This document shows positions 27,272 through 39,866 of a stretch of DNA of 64,000 nt, piece after piece. Each line of letters opens with the position of its first letter. Position 1 is the stretch's first letter. A program made the position numbers and the translations under genes. The notes beneath the pieces are model-generated. The model was not told the origin of the DNA, made no database searches, and worked only from the letters and a program-made list of their open reading frames with translations. Location of the stretch: assembly GCF_000832305.1 (NCBI RefSeq), contig NZ_CP010536.1, positions 2,108,001 to 2,172,000 on the forward strand. Direction: 5' to 3'. This DNA comes from Cupriavidus basilensis. Its GTDB lineage: Bacteria > Pseudomonadota > Gammaproteobacteria > Burkholderiales > Burkholderiaceae.

Positions 27272-27810
27272 GGTGTTCACCAGTCCTTGGCTCTGCCCTA
27301 CAGCCAGTGTGGTCCCTGCATCCTGACCGTTACATACCGTTGGGGCAGAATCAACCGTACCAGGCCTGTCATGCCGGGTCATTGGAATCGCAGGGGGGAT
27401 TCTGCGCCACTCTGCTGTCTCCCGACAAGAGGGAGACAGCATCAATGTGTCGAATGAGGCACAAATGAACAGCGGCCACCATTCGCGGGGGATATCCTGT
27501 GCCGTGACGGAATGCTGCGCTGCGCGCTCTCCCTGGCATTGCCGGCGCGACGTCTGGCTGTGAAAGCCTGCGTGCCGTTGAGACTATCCCAGATTCCCTG
27601 TTCGCGCGGAGGAAGGGCGGCTGCCAAGCGAGGCGCAGGGGCAGGGCGGACGTCGCCGGCTGCGAGGGTAAAGCCGTCTGAAACCCCACTTTCGCAAAGC
27701 GAAATTGGCGCCGGCGGCGGAATCGCTGATGCTTGGAGCCTGCCAAGCGGAGCCGCGTATCCGGCGCGCCGGTCCCGGCCCGCATAGAACCAAGAAGGAG
27801 ATACCGCACC
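27272..27810. other. intergenic region between diguanylate cyclase and mmlL
   Basis: About 540 bases. It contains a perfect 11-base inverted repeat, TGCTGTCTCCC at 27413-27423 and GGGAGACAGCA at 27431-27441, with a seven-base loop and no T-tract. Promoters of both divergent genes must lie here, but I cannot define them. No gene seen. Confidence 0.45.
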
Positions 27811-28701
27811 ATGATGCAAACGCGCGCCGTCGGCGACCTGAAGGTCACCCGCATCCTCGAATACGCCGGTCCCACGCACGATCCAGCCTTCCTGTTCCCC
27901 GACATCGACCGCTCGGTGCTGGATGCGAATGCCGGCCTGATGGCGCCGCACCACTGGATCCCCCACATGAACAAGCTGATCGTGACGATCCAGTTCTGGG
28001 TGGTGCATGCGGGGAGCCATATCATCGTCGTCGATACCGGCGTGGGCAACTTCAAGCCGCGCGCGGGCATCGCACGCATGAACATGCTCAACACCCTGGT
28101 GCGCGAATGGATGATCGCGGCCGGGGCGCCGCCGGAGAAGGTCACCCACGTGGTCATGACGCACCTGCATGCCGACCACGTCGGCTGGAACACCACTTGG
28201 CAAGACGGCCGCTGGGTGCCCACCTTCCCCAACGCGCGCTACTACCTCCCCAAGGAAGACTTCGTCTTCTGCGAGCAGGGCCGCAACAGGGAGCCGGGCG
28301 TGGTGGACGTGTTCGGTGAATCGTTCTTCGACAGCGTGATGCCGGTGGTCGACGCGGGTCTGGCCGAGATGATCGAGCCGGGGCGCGAGATCGCCGATTG
28401 CCTGCAGGTAGAGGCCGCCGCCGGCCATAGCCCGGGGCAGGTCGCGTTCCGGGTCCGTTCGCGCGGCGAGGAGGCAATCTTCTGCGGCGACATCTTGCAC
28501 AGCCCGCTGCAGATCGTGCGCCCGGACGTAAATTCCGGCTACTGTATCCGCCCCGACCTTGCCCGCAGCACGCGCCTTGCCTTGCTCCACCAGGCCGCCG
28601 ACAGTGGCGCGCTGGTGCTGCCAGTGCATTTCGGCGAGCCATACTGCGGCTACGTGCGGCGGCAAGACCAGGGCTTTCGCTTCGAGCCAGCGGGCTGGTA
28701 G
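27811..28701 (+). CDS. mmlL: MBL-fold hydrolase, probable 4-methyl-3-oxoadipate enol-lactone hydrolase
   Basis: 296 residues of the metallo-beta-lactamase fold. Metal-ligand motifs are HLHADH (118-123), GHSPG with His206 and CGDILH with Asp227; the final His is in LPVHFGEP. In the described mml cluster of Pseudomonas reinekei MT1, mmlL encodes a metallo-beta-lactamase-superfamily protein needed to open the lactone ring. The neighbours here (mmlF, mmlG, mmlH, mmlI and mmlJ homologues) make the same role likely. ATG at 27811 has AAGGAG about ten bases upstream. A long opposite-strand open frame covers this gene but is a shadow. Confidence 0.75.
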   Translation: MMQTRAVGDLKVTRILEYAGPTHDPAFLFPDIDRSVLDANAGLMAPHHWIPHMNKLIVTIQFWVVHAGSHIIVVDTGVGNFKPRAGIARMNMLNTLVREWMIAAGAPPEKVTHVVMTHLHADHVGWNTTWQDGRWVPTFPNARYYLPKEDFVFCEQGRNREPGVVDVFGESFFDSVMPVVDAGLAEMIEPGREIADCLQVEAAAGHSPGQVAFRVRSRGEEAIFCGDILHSPLQIVRPDVNSGYCIRPDLARSTRLALLHQAADSGALVLPVHFGEPYCGYVRRQDQGFRFEPAGW

Positions 28702-28808
28702 CGCACCGCGGCTTGGCTGCGCGGCCGCGTGCGCTCCATGGCGCCATGGTGTCTGCCTCGACGGGGTTATCATCCCCGCTACACGAATGAGCCGCGAGAC
28801 CATGCTGT

Positions 28809-29723
28809 ATGGCTGTCCCCTTCGATATCACCGACTTTCGCCTCTTCGTCAACGTGGCGGAAACGCGCAGCCTGACCCGCGGCGCCGAGCGTTCGTTTCT
28901 TTCAGTGCCGGCGGTCAGCAACCGCATCAAGAATCTCGAGGACACGCTCGGCGTACGGCTGCTGGAGCGCTCGCCGCAGGGCGTGGCGCTGACGGCGGCC
29001 GGCGAAGTCTACCTGCACCACGCGCGCGTGGTGCTGGCCGAGCTGGAGCGGCTCACCGGCAACCTGCAGCCCTTCACCGCAGGCCTGAGCGGGCAGGTCA
29101 AGCTGGTGGCCAACACCACCGCCATCACCGAATACCTGCCGCCGGTCATCGGGGAGTATCTCGCCACCCATCCGGATGTGCGCATTGATGTGCGCGAGCG
29201 CCTGAGCGATGACGTGGTGCGCGTGGTCCGCGAGGGCGGGGCCGATCTCGGCATCATCTCCGGCAACGTGCCCACCGCAGGCCTGCAGGCGGTGCCCTTC
29301 GTCAAGAGTGCGCTGATCCTGGTCGCGCCGCTCGGCCATCCGCTGCTGGCGGAGCCGGCCGTGTGGTTCGAGCAGTCGCTCGAACATGCCTTCGTCGCCT
29401 TGCTTGAGGGCAGCGCCTACCAGATGTTCATGACGCGCGCCGCGGGCGCGCTGCACAAGCCCATGACGATCCGCGTGCACGTGGCCAGCTACGACGCCAC
29501 CTGCCGCATGGTGGCCGCCGGCGCCGGCATTGCCATCATGCCCAAGGCCGCCTTCGCGCGCCTCAAGGGCGAGCAACGCATCGGCTGCAGCGACTTGCTC
29601 GACGACTGGGCCGTGCGCACCTTCCAGGTCTGCGCGCGGGACCTGGAAGGCTTGTCCAGCTTTGCGCGCGAGTTCGCGAACCGCTTGATCGGCCACTACG
29701 CGCCCGCCGGCGACGCGGGCTAG
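28809..29723 (+). CDS. LysR-family regulator of the mml cluster
   Basis: 304 residues. N-terminal winged HTH at about 8-66 (DFRLFVNVAETRSLTRGAER and SNRIKNLEDTLGVRLLERS) and a LysR substrate-binding domain from about 92. It lies between mmlL and mmlF on the same strand. The 15-base interrupted palindrome at 29913-29927, 41 bases upstream of mmlF, is its probable binding site. It presumably activates the cluster with a pathway intermediate (4-methyl-3-oxoadipate is the reported inducer of the Pseudomonas operon). Confidence 0.85.
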   Translation: MAVPFDITDFRLFVNVAETRSLTRGAERSFLSVPAVSNRIKNLEDTLGVRLLERSPQGVALTAAGEVYLHHARVVLAELERLTGNLQPFTAGLSGQVKLVANTTAITEYLPPVIGEYLATHPDVRIDVRERLSDDVVRVVREGGADLGIISGNVPTAGLQAVPFVKSALILVAPLGHPLLAEPAVWFEQSLEHAFVALLEGSAYQMFMTRAAGALHKPMTIRVHVASYDATCRMVAAGAGIAIMPKAAFARLKGEQRIGCSDLLDDWAVRTFQVCARDLEGLSSFAREFANRLIGHYAPAGDAG

Positions 29724-29912
29724 ACGCGCGGGGCAGCGGGGCACCTGTCGCGCTCGCTGCCCACCAAGGGCGCCTTCTCTTCGCCTTCCTTTCACCGTTC
29801 GCCTTCGCCCTCGGCACAGCGCGCGAGGCGCTTCCCGGTTCGTCGCGCATGGTTTGAGCGCAGCATGTCGAAGCGTTCCCGCCAGACCTTCACGGCAGCC
29901 CTGGCCTGGTCT

Positions 29913-29927
29913 TTAACGCAGCGCTAA
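29913..29927. promoter_or_regulatory. LysR-type palindrome upstream of mmlF
   Basis: TTAACGCAGCGCTAA has the symmetrical form TTAnCGCnGCGnTAA, and includes the T-N11-A pattern of LysR sites. It lies in the 244-base gap between the LysR gene and mmlF, 40 bases before the mmlF start. Confidence 0.55.
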
Positions 29928-29967
29928 GGGTGCTTGCAAATCGCGAAATTGTTTGGCCGGAGGGTGC

Positions 29968-30753
29968 ATGGCAATCTTGCCGTACCCGATAACAACGACG
30001 CGAGACATGATCGACAAGCTCTACGCAACAGCGCGCGAGGCGGTGGCCGACGTGGCCGACGGCGCCACCATCGCCATCGGCGGATTCGGCGGCGCCGGGA
30101 TGCCTGACGAACTGATCGATGCCCTGATCGAGCAGGGCGCCAAGGATCTCACCGTGGTGAGCAACAACGCCGGCAATGGCGACGCCGGCCTCGCCGCGCT
30201 GCTCAAGGCTCGCCGCGTGCGCAGGCTGATGTGCTCCTTCCCGCGCCAGCGCGATGCCTACGTCTTCGAGGCACTGTACCGGGCCGGCGAGATCGAGCTG
30301 GAAGTGATTCCCCAGGGCACGCTGGCCGAGCGCCTGCGTGCGGCCGGCTGCGGCATCGGCGGCTTCTATACGCCGACCGGCCACGGCACGCTGCTGGCGG
30401 CGGGCAAGGAAGCGCGCCGCATCGGCGCGCGCGACTATGTGCTCGAGTATCCCATCCACGTCGACGTGGCCCTGATCAACGCCGCGGCAGCCGACCGCTG
30501 GGGCAACCTCGTCTACAACAAGACCGCGCGCAACTTCGCACCCGTGATGGCGATGGCCGCCACCACCACCATCGCCGCGGTGACGCGCGTGTGCGAACTC
30601 GGCGAGCTGGACCCCGAGGCCATCGTCACGCCCGGCATCTTCGTCAAGCGCGTGGTGCTGCGCGGCGGTGGCTGCGCACAGCCAATGCGCGGGCCGCAGG
30701 GCGCCGCGGCAAATCAGCAGGCAGGCGCGAAGGCAAGCGCACAGGCAAGGTGA
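29968..30753 (+). CDS. mmlF: 3-oxoacid CoA-transferase subunit A, probable 4-methyl-3-oxoadipate type
   Basis: 261 residues from ATG 29968, which has GGAGGG five bases upstream. Family blocks are clear: DGATIAIGGFGGAGMPDELI (the glycine-rich CoA-transferase motif), VVSNNAGNGDAGLAALL typical of PcaI, and GFYTPTGHGT. It forms the heterotetramer with subunit B and transfers CoA from succinyl-CoA to a 3-oxoadipate. Within this cluster the substrate is probably 4-methyl-3-oxoadipate. The C-terminal 25 residues are Gln/Ala-rich and atypical. Five bases separate it from mmlG. Confidence 0.85.
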   Translation: MAILPYPITTTRDMIDKLYATAREAVADVADGATIAIGGFGGAGMPDELIDALIEQGAKDLTVVSNNAGNGDAGLAALLKARRVRRLMCSFPRQRDAYVFEALYRAGEIELEVIPQGTLAERLRAAGCGIGGFYTPTGHGTLLAAGKEARRIGARDYVLEYPIHVDVALINAAAADRWGNLVYNKTARNFAPVMAMAATTTIAAVTRVCELGELDPEAIVTPGIFVKRVVLRGGGCAQPMRGPQGAAANQQAGAKASAQAR

Positions 30754-30758
30754 GGAAA

Positions 30759-31421
30759 ATGGACCAAGTGGCAAGAAACCTGCTGGCCGCGCGCGTGGCG
30801 CGCGACATCCCCAACGGCGCTTACGTCAACCTCGGCATCGGGCTGCCCACGCTGGTAGCCAACCATCTGCCGCGTCACCGCGAAGTCATCTTGCACAGCG
30901 AGAACGGCGTGTTGGGGCAGTGGTCAGCCGCCGAACCTGGCCAGGAAGACTGGGAGCTGATCAACGCCGGCAAGGAAGCGATCCGGCTGGAGCGCGGCGC
31001 GGCCTTTTTCCATCATGCCGACGCCTTCGGCATGATGCGCGGTGGCCATCTCGACATCTGCGTGCTTGGCGCCTTCCAGGTCTCGGAGCGCGGCGACCTC
31101 GCCAACTGGCACACCGGCGCCCCCGACGCCATCCCCGCGGTGGGCGGCGCCATGGACCTGGCCATCGGCGCCAAGCAGGTGTTCGTGATGATGGACCACC
31201 TGACCAAGGACGGGACGAGCAAGCTGCGCCGCCAGTGCAGCTACCCGCTTACCGGAATGGCATGCGTGAGCCGCGTGTACACCGAACTTGGCACCTTCGC
31301 TATCGGCCCGCAAGGGGTGTCGGTCATCGAGATCGTCGGCGACATGTCGTCGCAAGCGCTGCAGTCGGTCACCGACGTGGCGCTCGACTTCACGAACATG
31401 GTCATGGCCGAGTACGCCTGA
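30759..31421 (+). CDS. mmlG: 3-oxoacid CoA-transferase subunit B, probable 4-methyl-3-oxoadipate type
   Basis: 220 residues, the usual length of PcaJ/ScoB. The catalytic glutamate is Glu48 in ILHSENGVLG; it carries the covalent acyl-CoA intermediate. Also visible are NLGIGLPTLV and AFQVSERGDLANW. The ATG at 30759 follows TGAGGAAA and lies five bases after the subunit A stop. Partner of mmlF. The open frame extends upstream in frame to 30231 but that part is antisense-like Arg-rich sequence over mmlF and is not used. Confidence 0.88.
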   Translation: MDQVARNLLAARVARDIPNGAYVNLGIGLPTLVANHLPRHREVILHSENGVLGQWSAAEPGQEDWELINAGKEAIRLERGAAFFHHADAFGMMRGGHLDICVLGAFQVSERGDLANWHTGAPDAIPAVGGAMDLAIGAKQVFVMMDHLTKDGTSKLRRQCSYPLTGMACVSRVYTELGTFAIGPQGVSVIEIVGDMSSQALQSVTDVALDFTNMVMAEYA

Positions 31422-31502
31422 GCGCCGGGTGGCGCGCGCGATAGCAGGACCAAGACAAGACAGAAGAGTCAGTAGAACAGTCAGAACAAACAGGAGACGA
31501 CA

Positions 31503-32810
31503 ATGACAGGTTGGTACAAGGCTGGGAATGCCCAGCAGAAGAAGACGTTCTGGGCCTGCTATTCCGGCTGGGCGCTGGATTCCTTCGATATGCAGATGTT
31601 CAGCTTCCTGCTGCCCGCGCTGACCGCGGCGTGGGGCCTGGGCAAGGGCGAAGTGGGTGTCCTTGGCACCGTGGCGCTGGTCGTCACCGCCATCGGCGGC
31701 TGGGGCGCCGGCATCCTCAGCGACCGCTACGGCCGCGCGCGCATCCTGGTGTTCGCCATCGTCTGGTTCACATTCTTCGGCGTGCTTGCCGGCTTCGCGC
31801 AGTCGTACAACCAGCTGCTGGTCGCGCGCACGCTGCAAGGTCTAGGCTTCGGCGGCGAATGGGCCGTCGGCGCCGCGCTGATGGCCGAGGTGATCGACCC
31901 CAAGCACCGCGGCAAGGCCATGGGCTTCGTGCAATCCGGCTTCGCCCTGGGCTGGGCGCTGGCGGTGGTGGTGGCCACCGCGCTGCTGGCCTGGCTGCCG
32001 CATGACCTGGCCTGGCGAGTGGCCTTCTGGAGTGGGGTAATCCCGGCCTCGATCGTGCTTTTCATCCGCCGCCACATCAAGGACTCGCCCATGTTCGAGC
32101 GCGCCAGGCAGAGCCGCATGGCGCGTGCTTCGCTGGCCTCGGTGTTCAGCCGCCAGTACGCGCGCTCACTGATCCTCTCCAGCATACTGGTGATCGGCCT
32201 GCAGGCCGGCTGCTATGCCATCCTGATCTGGCTGCCCTCGCTGCTCGCCCAGCGCCAGGTGGCCGCGTCCTCGATGATCGTCACCGTATTCATCATGTCT
32301 TTCGGCTCGTTCTGCGGCTTCGCCGTGGCCGCGGACCTGGCCGACCGCATCGGCCGGCGCCCCACGCTGATCGGCCTGGCCGTGTGCGCGTGGATCGTCA
32401 CCGCCAGCTACATGCTGCTGCCGCTGAACCCGGTGCTGGCGGCCGTGCTCGGCTTCCTGGTAGGCTTTTCCGCGATCGGCATGTTTGCTGCGCTGGGGCC
32501 TTTCCTGAGCGAGATGTTCCCCACCCACGTGCGCACTACCTGCATGGGTTTCGCCTACAACGTCGGCAAGTCGGTGGGCGCCGGCTCCGTCGTCGGCGTC
32601 GGCGTGTTGTCCACCCACATCGGCCTCGCCAACGCCATGGGCACCTTCTGCCTGGTGGCCTATGCCATCGCCGTGTTCGGCATCCTGCTGCTGCCCGAGA
32701 CGCGAGGCATTGCCATCGAGCACATCGGCGCGGCGGACGGTGGCCACGCCGATGCTCACGATGCCCATGCCGCGGCACCGCGGGCCGAGCCCGTACGGGC
32801 GCATGGTTGA
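31503..32810 (+). CDS. mmlH: MFS transporter, probable methylmuconolactone importer
   Basis: 435 residues, twelve membrane segments, AAHS-type MFS. The N-terminal DSFDMQMFSFLLPAL with GWALDSFD and the loop motif GILSDRYGRARI identify it; the second-half motif is DLADRIGRRPT. It would import 4-methylmuconolactone or a related lactone. The C-terminal tail is His/Ala-rich (about 415-435), a possible metal-like cluster of no known role. The gene begins 81 bases after mmlG and ends 58 bases before mmlI, so one operon is likely. Confidence 0.8.
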   Translation: MTGWYKAGNAQQKKTFWACYSGWALDSFDMQMFSFLLPALTAAWGLGKGEVGVLGTVALVVTAIGGWGAGILSDRYGRARILVFAIVWFTFFGVLAGFAQSYNQLLVARTLQGLGFGGEWAVGAALMAEVIDPKHRGKAMGFVQSGFALGWALAVVVATALLAWLPHDLAWRVAFWSGVIPASIVLFIRRHIKDSPMFERARQSRMARASLASVFSRQYARSLILSSILVIGLQAGCYAILIWLPSLLAQRQVAASSMIVTVFIMSFGSFCGFAVAADLADRIGRRPTLIGLAVCAWIVTASYMLLPLNPVLAAVLGFLVGFSAIGMFAALGPFLSEMFPTHVRTTCMGFAYNVGKSVGAGSVVGVGVLSTHIGLANAMGTFCLVAYAIAVFGILLLPETRGIAIEHIGAADGGHADAHDAHAAAPRAEPVRAHG

Positions 32811-32868
32811 TGCGCGGCGCCGGCAAGCGCACGCCACATAGAACTGATCCATACCGAGAGGAGACGCG

Positions 32869-33207
32869 ATGATCCGCATGCTGTACCTGCTGGTGAAGCC
32901 TGAAGGCATGTCCGATGCCACCTTCCGCGCCGAATGCCGGCGCCACTACGACATGTCGCACGCCATCCCGGGCCTGCACAAGTACGAGGTCCGCCTCGTC
33001 GCCGAGCAGCCTACCGACACCCACGTGCCCTTCTTTGACATCGGCCACGTCGACGCCGTCGGCGAATGCTGGTTCGAGAACGAAGCGGCCTACGCCGCCT
33101 ATCTGGCCAGCGACATCCGCAAGGCCTGGTTCGAGCACGGCAAGACCTTCATCGGCCGGCTCAAGCCCTTTCGTACCGAAACGGTCGGCGGCGACGGCGC
33201 GGGCTGA
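32869..33207 (+). CDS. mmlI: 4-methylmuconolactone methylisomerase
   Basis: 112 residues of the EthD-like dimeric ferredoxin fold. The sequence is very close to what I recall of the characterised methylmuconolactone methylisomerase: [15 protein letters not shown] at the start and [20 protein letters not shown] near the end. The residues reported for the active site of that enzyme, His26, Tyr39, His52 and Cys67, are all present at the same positions here. It moves the methyl group of 4-methylmuconolactone to give 3-methylmuconolactone. Ribosome site GAGGAG lies eight bases before ATG 32869. Next to mmlJ, as in the described cluster. Confidence 0.85.
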   Translation: MIRMLYLLVKPEGMSDATFRAECRRHYDMSHAIPGLHKYEVRLVAEQPTDTHVPFFDIGHVDAVGECWFENEAAYAAYLASDIRKAWFEHGKTFIGRLKPFRTETVGGDGAG

Positions 33208-33300
33208 GCCGGGCCGGCCCCCACGATCCCCACCCGGCGGGTCCCGGCCGACGCACCGCGCGGCCGTGCCCGTCCCGCAACCATCCTTCAAGGAGACACC

Positions 33301-33576
33301 ATGCTTTACCACGTGCAGATGGACGTGAACATTCCCGACTCCCTGCCGGCCGAGCAGGCCGACGCCATCAAGGCAGCCGAGAAGGCGCGCGCCATCGAGA
33401 TCCAGAAGTCCGGGAAGTGGCCCCACCTATGGCGCGTCGTCGGCCGCTACGCCAATGTCAGCCTCTTCGACGTGGAGAGCAACGATGAACTGCACGCGCT
33501 GCTGTCGTCGCTGCCGCTGTTTCCCTATATGACCATCCAGGTCACGCCGCTGGCACAGCATCCGTCGGCGATCTGA
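33301..33576 (+). CDS. mmlJ: methylmuconolactone isomerase (CatC-like)
   Basis: 91 residues, the exact length of muconolactone delta-isomerase. Starts MLYHVQMDVNIPDSLP and has the conserved EKARAIEIQKSGKWPHLWRV and LPLFPYMTIQVTPL blocks. It shifts the ring double bond of the methylated lactone to give the enol-lactone that mmlL would open. The ATG at 33301 follows AAGGAGA. It is the last mml gene here; a GC-rich hairpin lies immediately downstream. Confidence 0.85.
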   Translation: MLYHVQMDVNIPDSLPAEQADAIKAAEKARAIEIQKSGKWPHLWRVVGRYANVSLFDVESNDELHALLSSLPLFPYMTIQVTPLAQHPSAI

Positions 33577-33580
33577 CGGC

Positions 33581-33623
33581 GGCGGGGCGCGGGGCAAGCA
33601 TGCGGCCATGCCGTCGCCCCGCC
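33581..33623 (+). terminator. possible hairpin after mmlJ
   Basis: The nine-base arms GGCGGGGCG (33581-33589) and CGCCCCGCC (33615-33623) are perfect complements, with a smaller inner stem (GCATG/CATGC). It begins four bases after the mmlJ stop. There is no T-run, so factor-independent termination is uncertain. Confidence 0.35.
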
Positions 33624-33900
33624 TCGGGATGGGGGGCGACGCATTCGGCACATGTGAATTTCCGAGGTACGTTGCCGTTCCGCACCGAGCAGCATCGGCC
33701 AAGAATGGCGCTGGGGTTCAGCGCTGCTGGCAAAGGGCGGATGCGCCAGATTTTGCATCCGAAGGACGCGGTCCGGCGAACTCGATTTTCCTTCAACTCA
33801 TTGATTTTAAATTAATTTCTCCGCGTCATCGCCAGATTTTGGCGCATCAGGAGGCGGGCCAGCGCCCACCGGGCGCCGTGACCTGCGCGGTTCTGCCTGG
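33624..33900. other. gene-free stretch after the mml cluster
   Basis: Short intergenic region between convergent mmlJ and the NTF2-like gene. Includes a small AT-rich patch around 33800-33820. I see nothing else. Confidence 0.4.
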
Positions 33901-34290
33901 CTATTTTTTTGGCGGCGCTGCGCTGAACGTCTTGTTGGCGATCTTCCAGACGCCGTCGATTTCCAGCAGCGTCATGTAGTCCGTGAAGGTCACTTCCGGA
34001 TACTCCAGCACGACCTTGGCAGTGCCGGCGTTGCCGGTGACGTCGAAATGCGTGATGTAGCGCTTGCGTTGTGCTTCATCTGCCGCAGGCTGGCCCTGGA
34101 AGCGCGCGGAAAACTCATCGAGGGTCAAGGCGTGCAGCTTTCCCTCGCGAAACGAGATGATCCTGGCATCCGGGTGGAACGCCTTGCGCATGTATTCGGC
34201 ATCGCCGGTGATGTGGGCTTGCAGGTAGTTCTCGATCGGCTCAAGAGCGGCTACATGTTGTGATGTCATGCCGGGGGTGCTGAATGTCAT
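33901..34290 (-). CDS. NTF2-like (lumazine-binding type) protein
   Basis: 129 residues of the nuclear transport factor 2 fold, putative lumazine-binding subgroup: IENYLQAHITGDAEYMRKAF followed by DARIISFREG, and a C-terminal YMTLLEIDGVWKIANKTF. Small cytoplasmic protein, often a ketosteroid-isomerase-like binding or catalytic domain; no catalytic residues can be assigned. ATG at 34290 has GGAGA five bases upstream; the much longer open frame reaching the rRNA leader is not supported. An ATTGCATACAAT element lies 76 bases upstream. Confidence 0.8.
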   Translation of the reverse strand: MTFSTPGMTSQHVAALEPIENYLQAHITGDAEYMRKAFHPDARIISFREGKLHALTLDEFSARFQGQPAADEAQRKRYITHFDVTGNAGTAKVVLEYPEVTFTDYMTLLEIDGVWKIANKTFSAAPPKK

Positions 34291-34365
34291 GTTGTCTCCA
34301 GATCTATGAATCCGCCTGGCCTTGGCCAGAATGGCGGGCGTCAAACCATGTAATTGCATTCTATT

Positions 34366-34377
34366 ATTGCATACAAT
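34366..34377. promoter_or_regulatory. possible GntR/FCD-type operator
   Basis: ATTGCATACAAT is close to the ATTGTATACAAT palindromes bound by FCD-class GntR regulators (one mismatch). It lies upstream of the minus-strand NTF2-like gene. No GntR/FCD gene lies next to it. Confidence 0.3.
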
Positions 34378-34680
34378 ATGTTCAGATCGGGGATCCGCGC
34401 CGTTCGGCTCTGGCCGGAATCCGCCCGGCAGGCTGGTGGTGTCCCCATCGTCATTGCACAAGTGCTCTGCGGTGATCTTCATCCCGCGGCGACAAAGCTT
34501 GGGGCAAAAAATCTTGGAAAAAACTTGCCAGCGTTGCGCGAACGACTTAGTATTCGCTCCCCTCGCGGCATGAGGCTCAGCTTCAGGGGCAGGGTGGAAG
34601 AGTTCGCGGGGGGTGCTAGTGGGGAAGGTGAGTAATCCGCATAGCGAAACTTTCCCGAGCAAGAAAAGATTAAAAAAGTA

Positions 34681-34709
34681 TTGATGAAACGCAGATAATT
34701 CTTTATAGT
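34681..34709 (+). promoter_or_regulatory. rRNA operon promoter
   Basis: TTGATG (34681-34686), a 17-base spacer and TATAGT (34704-34709) form a good sigma-70 promoter, about 250 bases before 16S. The stretch upstream of it (34650-34680) is AT-rich, as an UP element would be. The rest of 34291-34680 shows no gene. Confidence 0.6.
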
Positions 34710-34766
34710 CTCGTTTCTCTGCTGCAGCAAACGCAGCGACGCGGTAAGCAAAGCGAGCCGAGGCCA

Positions 34767-34778
34767 GTTCTTTAACAA
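34767..34778 (+). promoter_or_regulatory. boxA antitermination element of the rrn leader
   Basis: GTTCTTTAACAA matches the boxA consensus (TGCTCTTTAACA). It lies between the promoter and 16S, in the position expected for Nus-factor antitermination. A second boxA-like element, GTTCTTTAAAAA, is in the 16S-23S spacer at 36661-36672. Confidence 0.6.
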
Positions 34779-34962
34779 ACAAACAACCGATAAGTGTGGG
34801 CGCTTGATAGCGGATGCGGAAGACTTCGGTCTTTTAGCTTACAAGTTATAAAGTGCTCGCACAGTAAAACATGTTGGTTATGTCTTCGGATGTAACCAGT
34901 CAGTTTTCTGAGAGTGAGCGACCGCTCGAAAGAGCGAGGTTCTTCGGAACCACACAGGTATT

Positions 34963-36494
<1,532 letters not shown>

Positions 36495-36860
36495 CAGAGC
36501 GTGCATCTCAAGTCGAGCGTTCACACTTATCGGTTTGTTGGTTGTTAGAGCCAGGATGCGCGGTGCGTGTCTTGCGTAGCATGGTCAAATGCAAGCGCTT
36601 AGCATTGAGCGTTTGCATTTGGCTTTGCCAAGACGACATGAGACCCAGTCTCAGTCGGCTGTTCTTTAAAAATATGGGATGTAGTAAAGGTGTCGTGAGC
36701 GTTGATGAGACGCTGTAGTAAAACACGATACCGGGTTGTGATTGTATCAACCGAAATGTATTTAAGTGATCGAAAGATGACTTGGAATACGGCACAAATG
36801 CGAGAACTCATCCTGTAGCGAGCACGGCTTGAACGCAAGTTTGAGACACACTCGTTATAG
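36495..36860 (+). other. 16S-23S internal spacer without tRNA genes
   Basis: The 366-base spacer contains no tRNA-Ile or tRNA-Ala: no T-loop GGTTCGA-type motif, no CCA-ended acceptor pair and no GTAGCTCAG D-arm. It has a boxA-like element (36661-36672) and a hairpin, CAAATGCAAGCGCT at 36586-36599 with AGCGTTTGCATTTG at 36608-36621, a 14-pair stem with one G-U and an eight-base loop. The hairpin is a likely RNase III or processing element. Confidence 0.75.
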
Positions 36861-39738
<2,878 letters not shown>

Positions 39739-39866
39739 TATAACCAGTGTGTTTCTACCTGGTGTGAGTGTCGCGTGCCGCTGCGCAGCAGCTTGGCCGA
39801 TACGCACAACCCCTTACTACATCCCTATTCGCTGCGTTGAGCAACCCTCAGCGCGGCCACCGTTTA

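Noticed and set aside
27442..28803. 453-residue minus-strand open frame over mmlL
   Set aside because: His/Ala/Arg-rich antisense shadow of a clear MBL-fold gene; typical of GC-rich DNA with third-position bias.
28902..29795. 297-residue minus-strand open frame over the LysR gene
   Set aside because: Composition Ala/Gly/His/Arg with no family motif; mirror of a clear LysR gene.
29890..32921. Long minus-strand frames over mmlF, mmlG and mmlH (such as 29890-30774, 30924-31838 and 32166-32921)
   Set aside because: Shadows of well supported plus-strand genes, His/Asp/Gly-rich.
36530..36560. Possible tRNA start (GGTTTGTTGGTTGTTAGAGC) in the 16S-23S spacer
   Set aside because: Resembles a D-arm only superficially; no acceptor stem, anticodon arm or T-arm can be formed.
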